Positions 52,564 through 61,998 of a stretch of 64,000 nt of DNA are shown one piece after another. The stretch comes from JBBQVS01 sp038211295 (GTDB taxonomy: Bacteria; Chloroflexota; Ktedonobacteria; Ktedonobacterales; Ktedonobacteraceae): positions 61,641 to 125,640 of the forward strand of contig JBBQVS010000003.1 of NCBI GenBank assembly GCA_038211295.1. The letters are read 5' to 3'. The notes under the pieces are model-generated. The model saw only the letters and a program-made list of their open reading frames with translations, did not search any database and was not told the DNA's origin. Position numbers and translations under genes: made by a program. The first letter of the stretch is position 1. Each line of letters begins with the position of its first letter.

Positions 52564-53112
52564 ATGTTGAAACACAGCCAGTTTCGTGCTCTACAGCACC
52601 GCACGCTGCAAGAACTTACGCGGCATGGTATCGTTCTAACGACACAGGAGCAACAACAGATCGAGATTGTCGAATTTGGCTTGAATGAGGTCGAACGTAC
52701 CGGCCTCGGAATCGTGGTCTACGTCAACAACGAGAGTTATTGCGCTAAAGAACTTATCCTCTTTGCCGGACAGACATGTGCCGAACATAAACACCCGCCC
52801 TTCGCCAACACATTGGGAAAGATGGAGACCTTTCGGTGTCGCGCCGGAAAAGTGTGGTTATATGTCGAGGGTGAACAAATAGGTACTATTCAAGCGCGTA
52901 TTCCCATCGGCAGCGAAGCATATTATACCGTGCTACACGAGATTGAACTGCATCCAGGCGAACAGTACACTATTCCGCCCAACACTCTGCACTGGTTTCA
53001 AGCTGGGAGCGAGGGTGCTGTTGTGTCGGAATTCTCCAGCCCCAGCCACGACGAGTTTGATATCTTCACCGACCCGCGCATTCAACGCGCAACTGAGATT
53101 GTAGAAGATTAG
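52564..53112 (+). CDS. D-lyxose ketol-isomerase-like cupin
   Basis: 182 residues, cupin fold, matching D-lyxose isomerases (D-lyxose to D-xylulose; related enzymes also use D-mannose). Metal-ligand candidates: His in AEHKHPP, Glu in GKMETFRC and His in IPPNTLHWFQAG. The C-terminus SEFSSPSHDEFDIFTDPRIQR is characteristic. ATG 52564 has AAAGGAG 8 bases upstream, and starts 6 bases after the regulator stop. With the divergent ABC importer it suggests uptake and isomerisation of an aldose such as lyxose or mannose, repressed by the LacI protein. Confidence 0.88.
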   Translation: MLKHSQFRALQHRTLQELTRHGIVLTTQEQQQIEIVEFGLNEVERTGLGIVVYVNNESYCAKELILFAGQTCAEHKHPPFANTLGKMETFRCRAGKVWLYVEGEQIGTIQARIPIGSEAYYTVLHEIELHPGEQYTIPPNTLHWFQAGSEGAVVSEFSSPSHDEFDIFTDPRIQRATEIVED

Positions 53113-53127
53113 CAAGAGAGTATGACG

Positions 53128-53159
53128 GGAGCATGGCACGGCAAGCCGCGCCATGCTCC
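53128..53159. terminator. Palindromic hairpin between convergent genes
   Basis: 10-bp perfect stem GGAGCATGGC / GCCATGCTCC (53128-53137, 53150-53159). The loop region carries the repeat-family core GGCAAGCCGCGCC (53140-53152). Located between the isomerase stop and the UBP-finger stop; likely bidirectional terminator built from a repeat copy. Confidence 0.6.
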
Positions 53160-53172
53160 GGAGAAGTTGATA

Positions 53173-53427
53173 CTACACTATCATGTCGTCAACGTAACAG
53201 TATCGCCAGTTCTCGCCCTTCTCGAACGAGCGCATAATAGGGTGCTGCGTCGCGTGAAAATGCTTGGTCGCGTGCGTGTTCTCTGACGAATCGCAGCACC
53301 CGACATGTCCGCAGACCAGACACTCGCGCAGGTGTACCCATGTGTCGCCAGTTTTGAGACACTCTTCACAACCCTGTGCGCTTGGATGCACATGCTGAAT
53401 CTGGTTGAGGTGTGTACATGTTGGCAT
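53173..53427 (-). CDS. UBP-type zinc finger protein
   Basis: 84 residues, essentially one ZnF-UBP domain. Ligand candidates: Cys4, His6, Cys20, Cys23, Cys36, Cys39, Cys44, His51, His55, His62 (CEECLKTGDTWVHLRECLVCGHVGCCD ... HATKHFHATQHPI). In eukaryotes this finger binds the C-terminus of free ubiquitin. In bacteria it recurs next to kinase and receiver-TrxR genes, as here; partner unknown. ATG 53427 has GAAGGAG 7 bases upstream, 23 bases after the kinase stop. Confidence 0.9.
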   Translation of the reverse strand: MPTCTHLNQIQHVHPSAQGCEECLKTGDTWVHLRECLVCGHVGCCDSSENTHATKHFHATQHPIMRSFEKGENWRYCYVDDMIV

Positions 53428-53449
53428 GAAAAACTCCTTCTCTCGTCCC

Positions 53450-54880
53450 TTATGTGGGCAGTTCAATTGGCAGACGTACCTGAAAACGTGTATCGCCCCT
53501 GTGAGAGGTAACGTGCAGGTCGCCACGATGCCTGTTTACAACTATTCGATATGCGATATCCAGCCCCAGTCCCGTCCCTTTCCCCACACCTTTCGTCGTA
53601 AAAAACGGCTCAAAGATGTGAAGTTGTACCTCTGACGGAATCCCCACGCCGTTATCCGCAATCTCCACCACAATCGTATCACCCTCATGACGTGTGCGTA
53701 GCCAGATGTGTTTTTCCTCCTGCACCTCCTCTTGCCCAGGCCCCACCGCTTGCTCTACATTTTCCTGTACCGCGTCACTCGCGTTATCCAACAAGTTCGT
53801 CCATACCTGATTGAGTTCGCTTCCATAGGCGCAGATACGCGGAATGGTGCGGTCATACTCACGCGTGACGGTGATATCTTTCAGCTTGTGATGCAGTATA
53901 GTCAGCGTATTTTCCAATCCATCGTGAATATCAATCTCTTGTAGAGGAGCCTGATCCATATAGGAGTAGTCCTTGACCGCTTTGACCAGCGTAGAGATAC
54001 GTCCGGTACTTTGCTCTAGTGAGCTAATCAGGCCAAACACTTGCAGAATTTTTTCTAGGATAGGCAGAAAACACTTCAACGTATCATCTTGCACCTCTTG
54101 CGCCAGTACGTCGAACCACTCGCGATCTAAGCCCGACTCAACGAAGGTCGGCGCGAGTTCCCACCCATTCGCGATCTCGCGTACTTCTAACCACGACGCG
54201 ATCTCGTCCTCGCGGTCACTCTGCGCGAGTGGGTCAAGCGGAAGCGTCCGCGATGCGCGTTGCATCGCGTCATGTTGAAAGCGTGTCAGAACTTCGGCAA
54301 GCGGGTCACTGCTCTGTAAGGAGAAATTTAGTTTTTGCAGTGTCAGCAATGTCTCGCGCAACTGGGCCGCGTTACGTTGGGCCGCCGCAGCAGGATTGTT
54401 GAGTTCGTGCGCGAGACCTGCCGACAGTTTGCCCAGTGCCGCGAGTTTCTCTTGCTGCATGGTGAGGACTTCCATACTGCGAATGCGCGAGGCGAGCGTG
54501 GGCAGTACCGCTTTTGTCACTGGCGAGCAAGTGACGAGCATATGTTGAAATACCTCGGCACTGAACCGCACTACGCGCGTCTGCTTTAGTGCGCGTGCAG
54601 TCGCGACATAGGGTGTACCCGTCAACAGAGGAACCTCACCCGTGAATGAGCCTGCATCAGCATGGTTCGCGATGACAGTATCTTGCCCATTCATGTTGTG
54701 CGTAATCTGTAAATCGCCTTCCAGCAAAATGTAAAAGTTTGTGGCAGGAGTACCTTCCGCGAAAAGCATGTCGCCCTGTTGTAATGGGATGACCTCACCT
54801 TGCGCGAGAATGGACGCGATCTCTTCGTCTGACACGTCTGTAAAGAGGCTTGATGTTCGCAGGATATCGCGGTCATGCAT
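53450..54880 (-). CDS. Cyclic-nucleotide-binding-domain histidine kinase
   Basis: 476 residues. N-terminal cNMP-binding (CAP-like) domain, about 10-125 (SLFTDVSDEEIASILAQGEV ... GDMLFAEGTPATNFYILLEGDLQI ... FTGEVPLLTG). A kinase core with His158 in LGKLSAGLAHELNNPAAAAQ, then a helical insert of about 130 residues, NLLDNASDAV, IADNGVGIP and GTGLGLDIAYRIV. No membrane segment. ATG 54880, 3 bases after the stop of the receiver-TrxR gene, so one operon of three genes. A local candidate source of cNMP is the class III cyclase at 57.9 kb; inference. Confidence 0.9.
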   Translation of the reverse strand: MHDRDILRTSSLFTDVSDEEIASILAQGEVIPLQQGDMLFAEGTPATNFYILLEGDLQITHNMNGQDTVIANHADAGSFTGEVPLLTGTPYVATARALKQTRVVRFSAEVFQHMLVTCSPVTKAVLPTLASRIRSMEVLTMQQEKLAALGKLSAGLAHELNNPAAAAQRNAAQLRETLLTLQKLNFSLQSSDPLAEVLTRFQHDAMQRASRTLPLDPLAQSDREDEIASWLEVREIANGWELAPTFVESGLDREWFDVLAQEVQDDTLKCFLPILEKILQVFGLISSLEQSTGRISTLVKAVKDYSYMDQAPLQEIDIHDGLENTLTILHHKLKDITVTREYDRTIPRICAYGSELNQVWTNLLDNASDAVQENVEQAVGPGQEEVQEEKHIWLRTRHEGDTIVVEIADNGVGIPSEVQLHIFEPFFTTKGVGKGTGLGLDIAYRIVVNRHRGDLHVTSHRGDTRFQVRLPIELPT

Positions 54881-54883
54881 TGG

Positions 54884-56545
54884 CTACACCTCACTCAGAT
54901 AGCGATGTACAAACTGCACCGCCATCGACCCTTCGCCCACACCGGCGGCGACACGTTTGATCGAGCCATGTCGCACGTCGCCCGCTACAAAAATTCCCGG
55001 CACGCTCGACTCTAGCAGATATGGCTCGCGGTCAAGCGTCCAGGTGCGTGGGAGTTTGCCGTCATGCAAAAGGTCGCTTCCCGCCAGAATAAAGCCCTGC
55101 GCGTCACGCTCAACGATGCCATCGAGCCAGTTAGTATACGGCATGGCCCCGATAAAGATGAAGAGCGAAGACGCGGGTATAGTCTCTTGCTTGCCCGTGT
55201 TCGCATCCGCAATAGTAATCGAGGCGAGGTGCGTGTCTCCCTGGGCCGCGACAACATTCGTGCAGACGCGCACCGTAATGTTCTTCGTCGCATGAATCTG
55301 ATCTATCAGATACTGAGACATGTTTTTCGCGAGCGAGTCGCCACGCACCAGAATAGTAACGTGCTTCGCGTATTTAGAGAAGTACATCGCCGCCTGCCCA
55401 ACCGAATTCGCGCCCCCAACCAGAAACACCTCCGCGTCGCGACACGAAATCGCCTCACTCATCGCGGCACCGTAGTACACACCGGCACCCGTGAGCTGCT
55501 CAATTCCCGATACACCAAGTTTGCGATACGAGACACCCGTCGTCACAAGCAGGGCATGACATCCAATTTCCGTGCCATCGACGAGTGTTACGAAACGGTA
55601 GGGGCCTTCGACACGCACCCGTACCACTTCCTGCGGCGAGAGAATCTCGGCACCCAATCGCTTTACCTGCATCACGCCGCGATGCGAGAGGTCACTTCCA
55701 CTCAAGCCCTGGGGAAAGCCCAGATAGTTCTCGATGCGGGAGCTTGTACCCGCCTGACCGCCCGGTGCCTCACGTTCAATCATCAGCGTGCGTAACCCCT
55801 CGGAGGCACCGTAGACGCCCGCCGCCAGACCAGCAGGGCCAGACCCAACAATGATTAAATCGTAGAAATCCATGCCAGCGTGTGTATTAAGCATGATCTT
55901 CTCGGCGATTTCAAGGTTTGTGGGGTTTTTCAGGTGTGAGCCATCCGAAAAGAACAGCACAGGCATTTCTTCATCCGCTATGCCAGCGTATTCAAGCAAC
56001 TGGCATGGCTCGACCTTTGCTTCAACATCGAGCCACTGATAGGGAATGAGATTGCGTGCTAAAAAGTCGCGCACGTCATGCGAACGGGGAGACCAGCGAT
56101 GCCCGACCACACGCACGCCCTCGAATGGTGGACGATACGACGACTGCCAATCATCCAATAGGCCATCGAGTACCGGATACAGTTGTTGCTCTGGCGGGTT
56201 CCACGGCTTCATCAGGTAATAGTCAACCTTCGCGCCATTGATGGCTTGAATGGCGGCGTCAGTGTCCGCATAAGCGGTGAGGAGAACACGTTTGGCATCT
56301 GGGAATTGCTGTATAGCTTCCTCTAAAAACTGTGTCCCACTCATATTCGGCATTCGTTGATCGACCACAAAGAGCGCAACAACCTCGTTCCGTAGCTTTA
56401 TTTGTTTCAATGCACCCAGTGCGGTCTGACCAGAGTTTGCACGCAAAACACGATACACTGTTCCGTACTGTCGTCGCAAGTCATGCTCTATAGCGCGTAA
56501 CACTTCGGGATCGTCGTCTATCGTAAACACAATTGGTTTTGCCAT
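54884..56545 (-). CDS. Response regulator - glutaredoxin-like - thioredoxin-reductase-like fusion
   Basis: 553 residues. Receiver about 1-125: TIDDDPEVL, Asp62 in FVVDQRMPNMSG, LTAYAD, MKPWN. A glutaredoxin-like fold about 143-220 with SPRSHDVRDFLARNLIPYQW but no CxxC. FAD/NAD(P) domains 226-553: YDLIIVGSGPAGLAAGVYGA, PGGQAGTSSRIENYLGFPQG, VFLVGGANSVGQAAMYFSK, GIFVAGDVRHGSIKRVAAGVGEGSMAVQ. Where thioredoxin reductase has CATC the sequence reads YYGAAMSEA, so the dithiol is lost. FAD domains may therefore sense or shuttle electrons without a disulfide. First gene of the operon with the cNMP kinase and the UBP finger. Confidence 0.9.
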   Translation of the reverse strand: MAKPIVFTIDDDPEVLRAIEHDLRRQYGTVYRVLRANSGQTALGALKQIKLRNEVVALFVVDQRMPNMSGTQFLEEAIQQFPDAKRVLLTAYADTDAAIQAINGAKVDYYLMKPWNPPEQQLYPVLDGLLDDWQSSYRPPFEGVRVVGHRWSPRSHDVRDFLARNLIPYQWLDVEAKVEPCQLLEYAGIADEEMPVLFFSDGSHLKNPTNLEIAEKIMLNTHAGMDFYDLIIVGSGPAGLAAGVYGASEGLRTLMIEREAPGGQAGTSSRIENYLGFPQGLSGSDLSHRGVMQVKRLGAEILSPQEVVRVRVEGPYRFVTLVDGTEIGCHALLVTTGVSYRKLGVSGIEQLTGAGVYYGAAMSEAISCRDAEVFLVGGANSVGQAAMYFSKYAKHVTILVRGDSLAKNMSQYLIDQIHATKNITVRVCTNVVAAQGDTHLASITIADANTGKQETIPASSLFIFIGAMPYTNWLDGIVERDAQGFILAGSDLLHDGKLPRTWTLDREPYLLESSVPGIFVAGDVRHGSIKRVAAGVGEGSMAVQFVHRYLSEV

Positions 56546-56725
56546 GTGCCTCTGCCTCTCTCTAAGATGAAATATCTTGCGTTATTGTATACCGTTATAG
56601 ACTGCTTAGTTATACCTCACAGACCAACACTATAACAATACACACTAGGGACAGAGGGTGTAACCAGTCAATTGACCTGATATTTTCCCTGTTCGTTTCT
56701 ACAGGGATGAGAAAAGCAAAGAGCT

Positions 56726-57139
56726 TTATACGTGAGATTTTTGCAGTAATTCCAGTAACACGCCATTGGTGCCTCTGGGATGCAGGAAGATTGCGCGTCC
56801 CTCGGCGGCGATGCGTGGTTGAGTATCGAGGACTGTCACACCTTTGGCTAGCATCTCCTGTAGCGCGTCATCGATATCGTCAACTGCAAGGCAAATATGA
56901 TGCATTCCTTCGCCGTGTTTCTCTAAGAATTTCGCAAGGCTCGAATTGGGCGTTGTTGGCTCAACCAGCTCGATCTCGCTTCCCTCTGGCCCCCCCATTG
57001 GCAGGAACGCGACACGGACATGCTCGGTTGGCACGTCTGTAATTGCGCTCGGCTCTATGCCCAGTGTGTCCCGATAAAACACCAGTGCCTGCTCGATGTT
57101 GCGTACAATAATCGCCACATGGTCGATACGTTTATGCAT
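56726..57139 (-). CDS. VOC-family protein, methylmalonyl-CoA epimerase-like
   Basis: 137 residues. Two half-repeats of the VOC fold: HKRIDHVAIIVRNIEQALVFYRDTLGIEPS and GEGMHHICLAVDDIDDALQEMLAKGV, ending AIFLHPRGTNGVLLELLQ. Metal-ligand candidates His7, Glu in EIELVEP, His in HHICLAV and Glu in LLELLQ. Pattern fits methylmalonyl-CoA epimerase, which would link to the PccB-like gene at 46 kb. ATG 57139 has GAAGGAG about 11 bases upstream. Confidence 0.85.
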   Translation of the reverse strand: MHKRIDHVAIIVRNIEQALVFYRDTLGIEPSAITDVPTEHVRVAFLPMGGPEGSEIELVEPTTPNSSLAKFLEKHGEGMHHICLAVDDIDDALQEMLAKGVTVLDTQPRIAAEGRAIFLHPRGTNGVLLELLQKSHV

Positions 57140-57182
57140 GTATTGCAAACTCCTTCGTGTTAGACGCGCGTACCGAGTGTTG

Positions 57183-57746
57183 TTAGGAACAATGGGCAAG
57201 GTGAAAGTTCGTTTGTTTAAGCTCGTGAGGAACGACCGTGAACAGGCCGACACTGCGCTGAATCGAACTGGTCACGGCACGCATCGCCATCAACGCGCTA
57301 ATGCGGGTCTCCTCATCATAGTGCAGCATGTCCGCCGTCTGGTCAAACTCCGCCTGTGTCAGCACTTCGTATGATGTGTCGGGCTTCACCAGCACGCTTA
57401 GATCAAGCTCTACATAGGATAATCGCTCTACCGTAATTAGCGGAGGTTGGATGATATTAGCATAGGTATGTATGAGTGTTCGGTCATTGTAAAATGCGCT
57501 GAGCATATACCAGCGTTGAGGCCAGAAGAATTGGAGGACGTTTGAGCGTAATGGACGTGTGCCGGTGATCCAGCGCATGGGCGTGCCTGCGGGAAGCCAG
57601 AGCTGTACAGCTTCTTCTCGTCCGTTCACATGCTCGTCACGCGGCCTTGCGTCAAGTTGCGTGTGGGCATCGAGTTGGTACGCCTGCCACGCGCCACGCG
57701 CCATATTGTCATAACTGCGGCTTTCCACCAAAAATTGCTGCTGCAT
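57183..57746 (-). CDS. DUF402-family protein
   Basis: 187 residues. Conserved core: RGAWQAYQLDAHTQLDARPRD, LWLPAGTPMRWITGTRPLRSNVLQFFWPQRWYMLSAFY, YANIIQPPLITVERLSYVELDLSVLVKPD and YEVLTQAEFDQT. DUF402 proteins are often nucleoside di/triphosphate phosphatases; the YVELDLSV segment gives the acidic residues expected. ATG 57746 with GAGAGGGA upstream. Same strand as the VOC gene and 43 bases from its start, so perhaps one transcript. Confidence 0.82.
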   Translation of the reverse strand: MQQQFLVESRSYDNMARGAWQAYQLDAHTQLDARPRDEHVNGREEAVQLWLPAGTPMRWITGTRPLRSNVLQFFWPQRWYMLSAFYNDRTLIHTYANIIQPPLITVERLSYVELDLSVLVKPDTSYEVLTQAEFDQTADMLHYDEETRISALMAMRAVTSSIQRSVGLFTVVPHELKQTNFHLAHCS

Positions 57747-57945
57747 AATTCCCTCTCCCTTTCATTAAAAACCATAGTACGAGAACATATTGATACCGTC
57801 AAGTTTTCCTACAAATAGTCCCATCAATCCCCGTTGTACAGCATGAAAAAGATTTTAGCACATAAGAGGACGCATGTTGTACAATACATATACGCTTCAT
57901 ACACAGGGACATTCACACATAGAAGATAGGGTAAGAGATAGACGT

Positions 57946-60900
57946 ATGCGTTGCTCCAACTGCCAGACGCTTAATCCAATAAACGCGAAGTTTTGCCTTG
58001 AGTGTGGCAATCGCTTCGTTGTCTGCTCAAACTGCGGAACAATCAACTTGCCCGTCGCGAAGTTCTGCATCGAATGTGGCACCGCGCTACAGTTGCGTGG
58101 CGACACCAATACGGCCTTGCCCGCCATCAGCAATGGACATACGAAGCGAACACAACACAGTCAGGCAGTTCCCCCGACACCGGATGTCCTGTTTCCACCT
58201 GAAGAGCGGCGTGTCGTCACAGTCATGTTCGCCGATATTATCGGCTCGACCCCACTGGCGGCACGAACCGATCCAGAAGACATGCGGGCAATTCTTACGG
58301 GCTACTTCAACCTGATGACGCAACAGTTACGCAAGCATGGTGGCACCGTCGAGAAATACATTGGTGACGCGGTGATGGCAGTCTTTGGCACACCAATTAC
58401 GCATGAGGACGATCCTGACCGTGCAATCAGGGCCGCACTGGATATGCAGGTAGCCCTCGCGACCTTTAACGAGCAGAGGCAAATGTTTGATAGTACCGCT
58501 ATCCGTCTGCAAATGCGTATTGGCATCAATACGGGTGAGGTTGCCGCGCCCAGCAATGAGCGGCACCAACGCCACGATTTTTTGATTACAGGTGACGCTG
58601 TAAATGTCGCGGCACGTCTGCAACAGGTCGCCGCGCCTGACACGATTCTGGTGGGGGAACGCACCTATCTCGCCACACGTGGCGTCTTTGATTTTCGTCC
58701 ACTCTCACTCATACAGCTCAAGGGCAAGACCGAACCTCTCCCCGCCTATGTTGTACAGAGATTGCATACCCGAACAACGACGATTACACAACATCCACGT
58801 GGCATCGACGGGCTACAGGGGCAGCTTGTGGGTCGCTCGCTGGAACTGACGCTGATGCATACCACCTATGCGCGTGTTGTGGCGGAGCGCAATCCGCATC
58901 TTATCACGTTGCTGGGCGTACCCGGTATTGGCAAGTCGCGTTTGGTACGCGAGTTTGTGCTACAGGAGCAAGAAGCGGCGAAAAACGTTGCGCCCAACGA
59001 GAATGGCCCCAGAGTGTTACAGGGGCGTTGTCCCCCCTACGGCGAAAGTATCACGTACTGGCCCCTCGTCGAAATTCTCCGCTCGCTGCTGGAAGTGCAG
59101 GAGGGCGAGAGCAACGAGGTGTTGCAGACGCGCTTTGTCGAGTTTGTCAACGAGACTCTGACGAAAGCGAGACGCACAGAGGGAAGCGAAGAGATCGCGA
59201 CCACCATACTCAGGAGTATTGGGCCGGGACTGAGCGCGAACCCCACACCACTTGAGACGCAAGAAGGACAGGGCGTCCGTGAGCGTCCGAGGCGCGAGTA
59301 TCAGCGTAGCACACACGCAGTTGGAGTAAAACAATCCACAACACAGGCGGCCCTGTTACGCGCGTGGCGTGTTCTGCTCGAAGCACTGGCACAGAAGCAA
59401 CCGCTCATCATTGTGGTAGACGACCTGCAATGGGCCGATGAGGCCCTGCTCGATCTACTCGAATACCTGGCCGAGCGCATCACCACAGTACCTATTCTCT
59501 TCCTATGTCCCGCGCGTCCCGACTTTTTTGATCGGCGGCGTGATTGGGGCGGCGGACAGCGCAACTTTACGACCATCGAACTTGATGCTTTGTCCAGAGA
59601 CGAGACAAGCGAACTTGTAGATGCGCTACTCAATACTGACGACCTGCCAGAGGTTTTGCGCCACACCATCCTGACACGAGCCGAGGGCAACCCCTTCTTT
59701 GTGGAAGAGATTGTGCGTATGTTTATCGATCAAGGGTTACTCGTGCGCGAAGAGGAGGAGGGGTGCGTGTGCTGGCGTATCGGCGAACACAACGAGACGC
59801 TCATCAGCGACCTGACCACGCTCGCGGAGCCGCCAAATGATACACTGCTCAACATGCATTATGTGCTTCCCTTTCCACGTGTTCCTGACACGGTGCAGGG
59901 CGTTCTCGCGGCTCGCGTCGATCTCCTGCATCCACTGGAAAAGCTCATTCTGCAACACGCGGCGGTGATTGGGCGCACCTTCTGGCTCTCCTCTCTAGTT
60001 GAGCTGGCGCACAATATCTCGGCGGAAACGGCACTTCACGCGCTCGAATCGCTGATTCAACGCGACTTTGTAATTGAGGATGCGGACGCGCAAACGCGTA
60101 GCCCGATTGAGGGTGATCGCGTCTTTAGCTTCAAGCACATTCTTATTCGCGATGTCGTGTATAACAACATTCCGCGAGTGCGGCGTTCACAGGAACATGC
60201 GCGTCTGGCCTTCTGGCTCGAAGAACATACGGCAACCAATCAGGCAAGCTTTGTTGAACTGCTTGCCTATCACTATCAACAAGCATTACTTACTTGGTCG
60301 GCGGCGGTTGTAACAGTTGAAGTGAATAGCAGGCAAACCGTATCATCCACTGAAAAACCCGCAACGGTACGACTGACGCGTTCAGAGTTGCGGAGTCGCG
60401 CCATAGAGTATCTGACGCTGGCAGGCGATCAAGCGTTCGATAGCTACTACACTCTTCGCGCGTTACAGGCATATAATGACGCGCTTGAACTACTTGTTGA
60501 CCACGATGCTGATGTGCCAATGCTTGTCAACATGTACGAGAAACTTGGCGATGCCTATTCACAACGCGGAGCAATGGACGAGGCATGGCAGGCGTACCGT
60601 AAAGCGTTACGGCTCGCGCTGGGTGACGGCGTGGACTCCACCACCGTAGACATCCTGTACCTGTACGAACGTCTGGCAGAATTGGCGACGCGCTGGTTGG
60701 GTGGCTTTAATACGCCTCCCGATGCAGGGGAAGCACATACCTATATCGACGCAGGTCTGCAACTGTTGGATGGAAAAGCATTAAGTACGGAGCGGGTCGC
60801 CTTCCTCACGTATCAAGCCTTCTGGTATATTCGTCAGTTGGAGACCACGACCTATGCTCAGAAGGCGGAACTGGCGGAGCAGGCTCTGGCAAGTGGACAC

Positions 60901-61998
60901 GAGGCCCTGCATCTCGCGGAGCAACTGAACAATCCCAGTGCGCTCTCGCTCGCACTTGACGCAGTTGGGTTTATCTACACGGAATACCACAAATATACTC
61001 AGGCGCAGCAAATTCAGCTTCGACGGCAACAATTAGAAGGCAAGCTTACAGACCGCGAAGAACTGTATGACCTCTACATCTCGCTCGGCAAAATCCATAC
61101 GGAGGTCGCGGAGTACGCTACCGCGCTCATGTGGTTCGGGCGGGCGTGGAACAACGCGCAAACGATGGAAAGTCCCTCTTTGTTGCTCACAAGTATGGCA
61201 TGGCGTATGTGGACATGGCTTCAATGGGATCGGTGGCAGGAGGCGCACCAGGTCGCGCTCGATATTCTGCGTTTGATTGAGCAGTATCAACAGGATGAGA
61301 AACGCCAACTCTGGGCATTGGAGACGCTGTCGATGATTGAGTATCGACTAGGCAACCAGGAGCAGGGCGACTTGTACTCGCGCCAGTATAAGCGACTCAT
61401 TGACCAGCAGATCGAGCGCATACATGGTGAGTCACTGCTGGCTTCGTCGACACGGATGCGTGACGTATACCTTGCACGCGAAGACTGGGAGCGTGCCACC
61501 ATCGAATACAAAGAAAAGCTCAAAAGTAGTGAACCGCTTCCTTCGCCGGAGGTGTTGACGCGGCTCGCGGAACTGATGATCACTACGGGCGAGGATAGCA
61601 AGACGCAGGAGGCTATCTGTAACCGTGCGCTCTCCATAGCGGAAGAGTCGGGCGCGTGCAAGAGTCTCGCCCTTGCGTTTCGGGCCAGAGGGCGTATGTA
61701 TACGGCGCGGCAACAGTGGTCGCAGGCCATAGATGACCTCTGTCAGGCGTTGCAACGCTGTGAAGCACTCGATATCCCCTGGGAGCGTGGCATCACGCTG
61801 TACCATATTGGAATGCTCTACAAGCAACGCGCAGCGACCTTTGATAGCCCCCTCCCCAACACACAGAGCATCGATCTGGGGCGTGCGCGTTACCACTTTG
61901 AGCAAGCTCTTGGCTTCTTTCAGGCAATGGGTGCGCTCCCCAGCATAGAGCGGGTGCAGTTAGCGATGATAGCCGAAGTGACAGGGATAGCGCGTTAA
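57946..61998 (+). CDS. Zinc ribbon - class III nucleotidyl cyclase - AAA ATPase - TPR regulator
   Basis: 1350 residues. Two zinc ribbons at the N-terminus (Cys3, 6, 17, 20 and Cys27, 30, 41, 44). Class III cyclase domain about 85-290: metal Asp97 in VMFADIIGST and Asp141 in KYIGDAVMAVFG, plus FLITGDAVNVAARLQQ. STAND/AAA-type ATPase: Walker A GVPGIGKSRLVREF (about 323-335), Walker B IIVVDDLQWADEALLDLLEYLA with Asp492-493. Then about 600 residues of helical repeats including TPR-like units (YEKLGDAYSQRGAMDEAWQAYRKALRLA; SLALAFRARGRMYTARQQW). ATG 57946 preferred over 57874. Likely a cyclase controlled by an ATPase switch and TPR-bound partners; signal unknown. Confidence 0.88.
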   Translation: MRCSNCQTLNPINAKFCLECGNRFVVCSNCGTINLPVAKFCIECGTALQLRGDTNTALPAISNGHTKRTQHSQAVPPTPDVLFPPEERRVVTVMFADIIGSTPLAARTDPEDMRAILTGYFNLMTQQLRKHGGTVEKYIGDAVMAVFGTPITHEDDPDRAIRAALDMQVALATFNEQRQMFDSTAIRLQMRIGINTGEVAAPSNERHQRHDFLITGDAVNVAARLQQVAAPDTILVGERTYLATRGVFDFRPLSLIQLKGKTEPLPAYVVQRLHTRTTTITQHPRGIDGLQGQLVGRSLELTLMHTTYARVVAERNPHLITLLGVPGIGKSRLVREFVLQEQEAAKNVAPNENGPRVLQGRCPPYGESITYWPLVEILRSLLEVQEGESNEVLQTRFVEFVNETLTKARRTEGSEEIATTILRSIGPGLSANPTPLETQEGQGVRERPRREYQRSTHAVGVKQSTTQAALLRAWRVLLEALAQKQPLIIVVDDLQWADEALLDLLEYLAERITTVPILFLCPARPDFFDRRRDWGGGQRNFTTIELDALSRDETSELVDALLNTDDLPEVLRHTILTRAEGNPFFVEEIVRMFIDQGLLVREEEEGCVCWRIGEHNETLISDLTTLAEPPNDTLLNMHYVLPFPRVPDTVQGVLAARVDLLHPLEKLILQHAAVIGRTFWLSSLVELAHNISAETALHALESLIQRDFVIEDADAQTRSPIEGDRVFSFKHILIRDVVYNNIPRVRRSQEHARLAFWLEEHTATNQASFVELLAYHYQQALLTWSAAVVTVEVNSRQTVSSTEKPATVRLTRSELRSRAIEYLTLAGDQAFDSYYTLRALQAYNDALELLVDHDADVPMLVNMYEKLGDAYSQRGAMDEAWQAYRKALRLALGDGVDSTTVDILYLYERLAELATRWLGGFNTPPDAGEAHTYIDAGLQLLDGKALSTERVAFLTYQAFWYIRQLETTTYAQKAELAEQALASGHEALHLAEQLNNPSALSLALDAVGFIYTEYHKYTQAQQIQLRRQQLEGKLTDREELYDLYISLGKIHTEVAEYATALMWFGRAWNNAQTMESPSLLLTSMAWRMWTWLQWDRWQEAHQVALDILRLIEQYQQDEKRQLWALETLSMIEYRLGNQEQGDLYSRQYKRLIDQQIERIHGESLLASSTRMRDVYLAREDWERATIEYKEKLKSSEPLPSPEVLTRLAELMITTGEDSKTQEAICNRALSIAEESGACKSLALAFRARGRMYTARQQWSQAIDDLCQALQRCEALDIPWERGITLYHIGMLYKQRAATFDSPLPNTQSIDLGRARYHFEQALGFFQAMGALPSIERVQLAMIAEVTGIAR

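Noticed and set aside
55064..55795. 243-codon frame antisense to the receiver-TrxR fusion
   Set aside because: Arg/His-rich shadow of a confident gene; no domain and no start signal.
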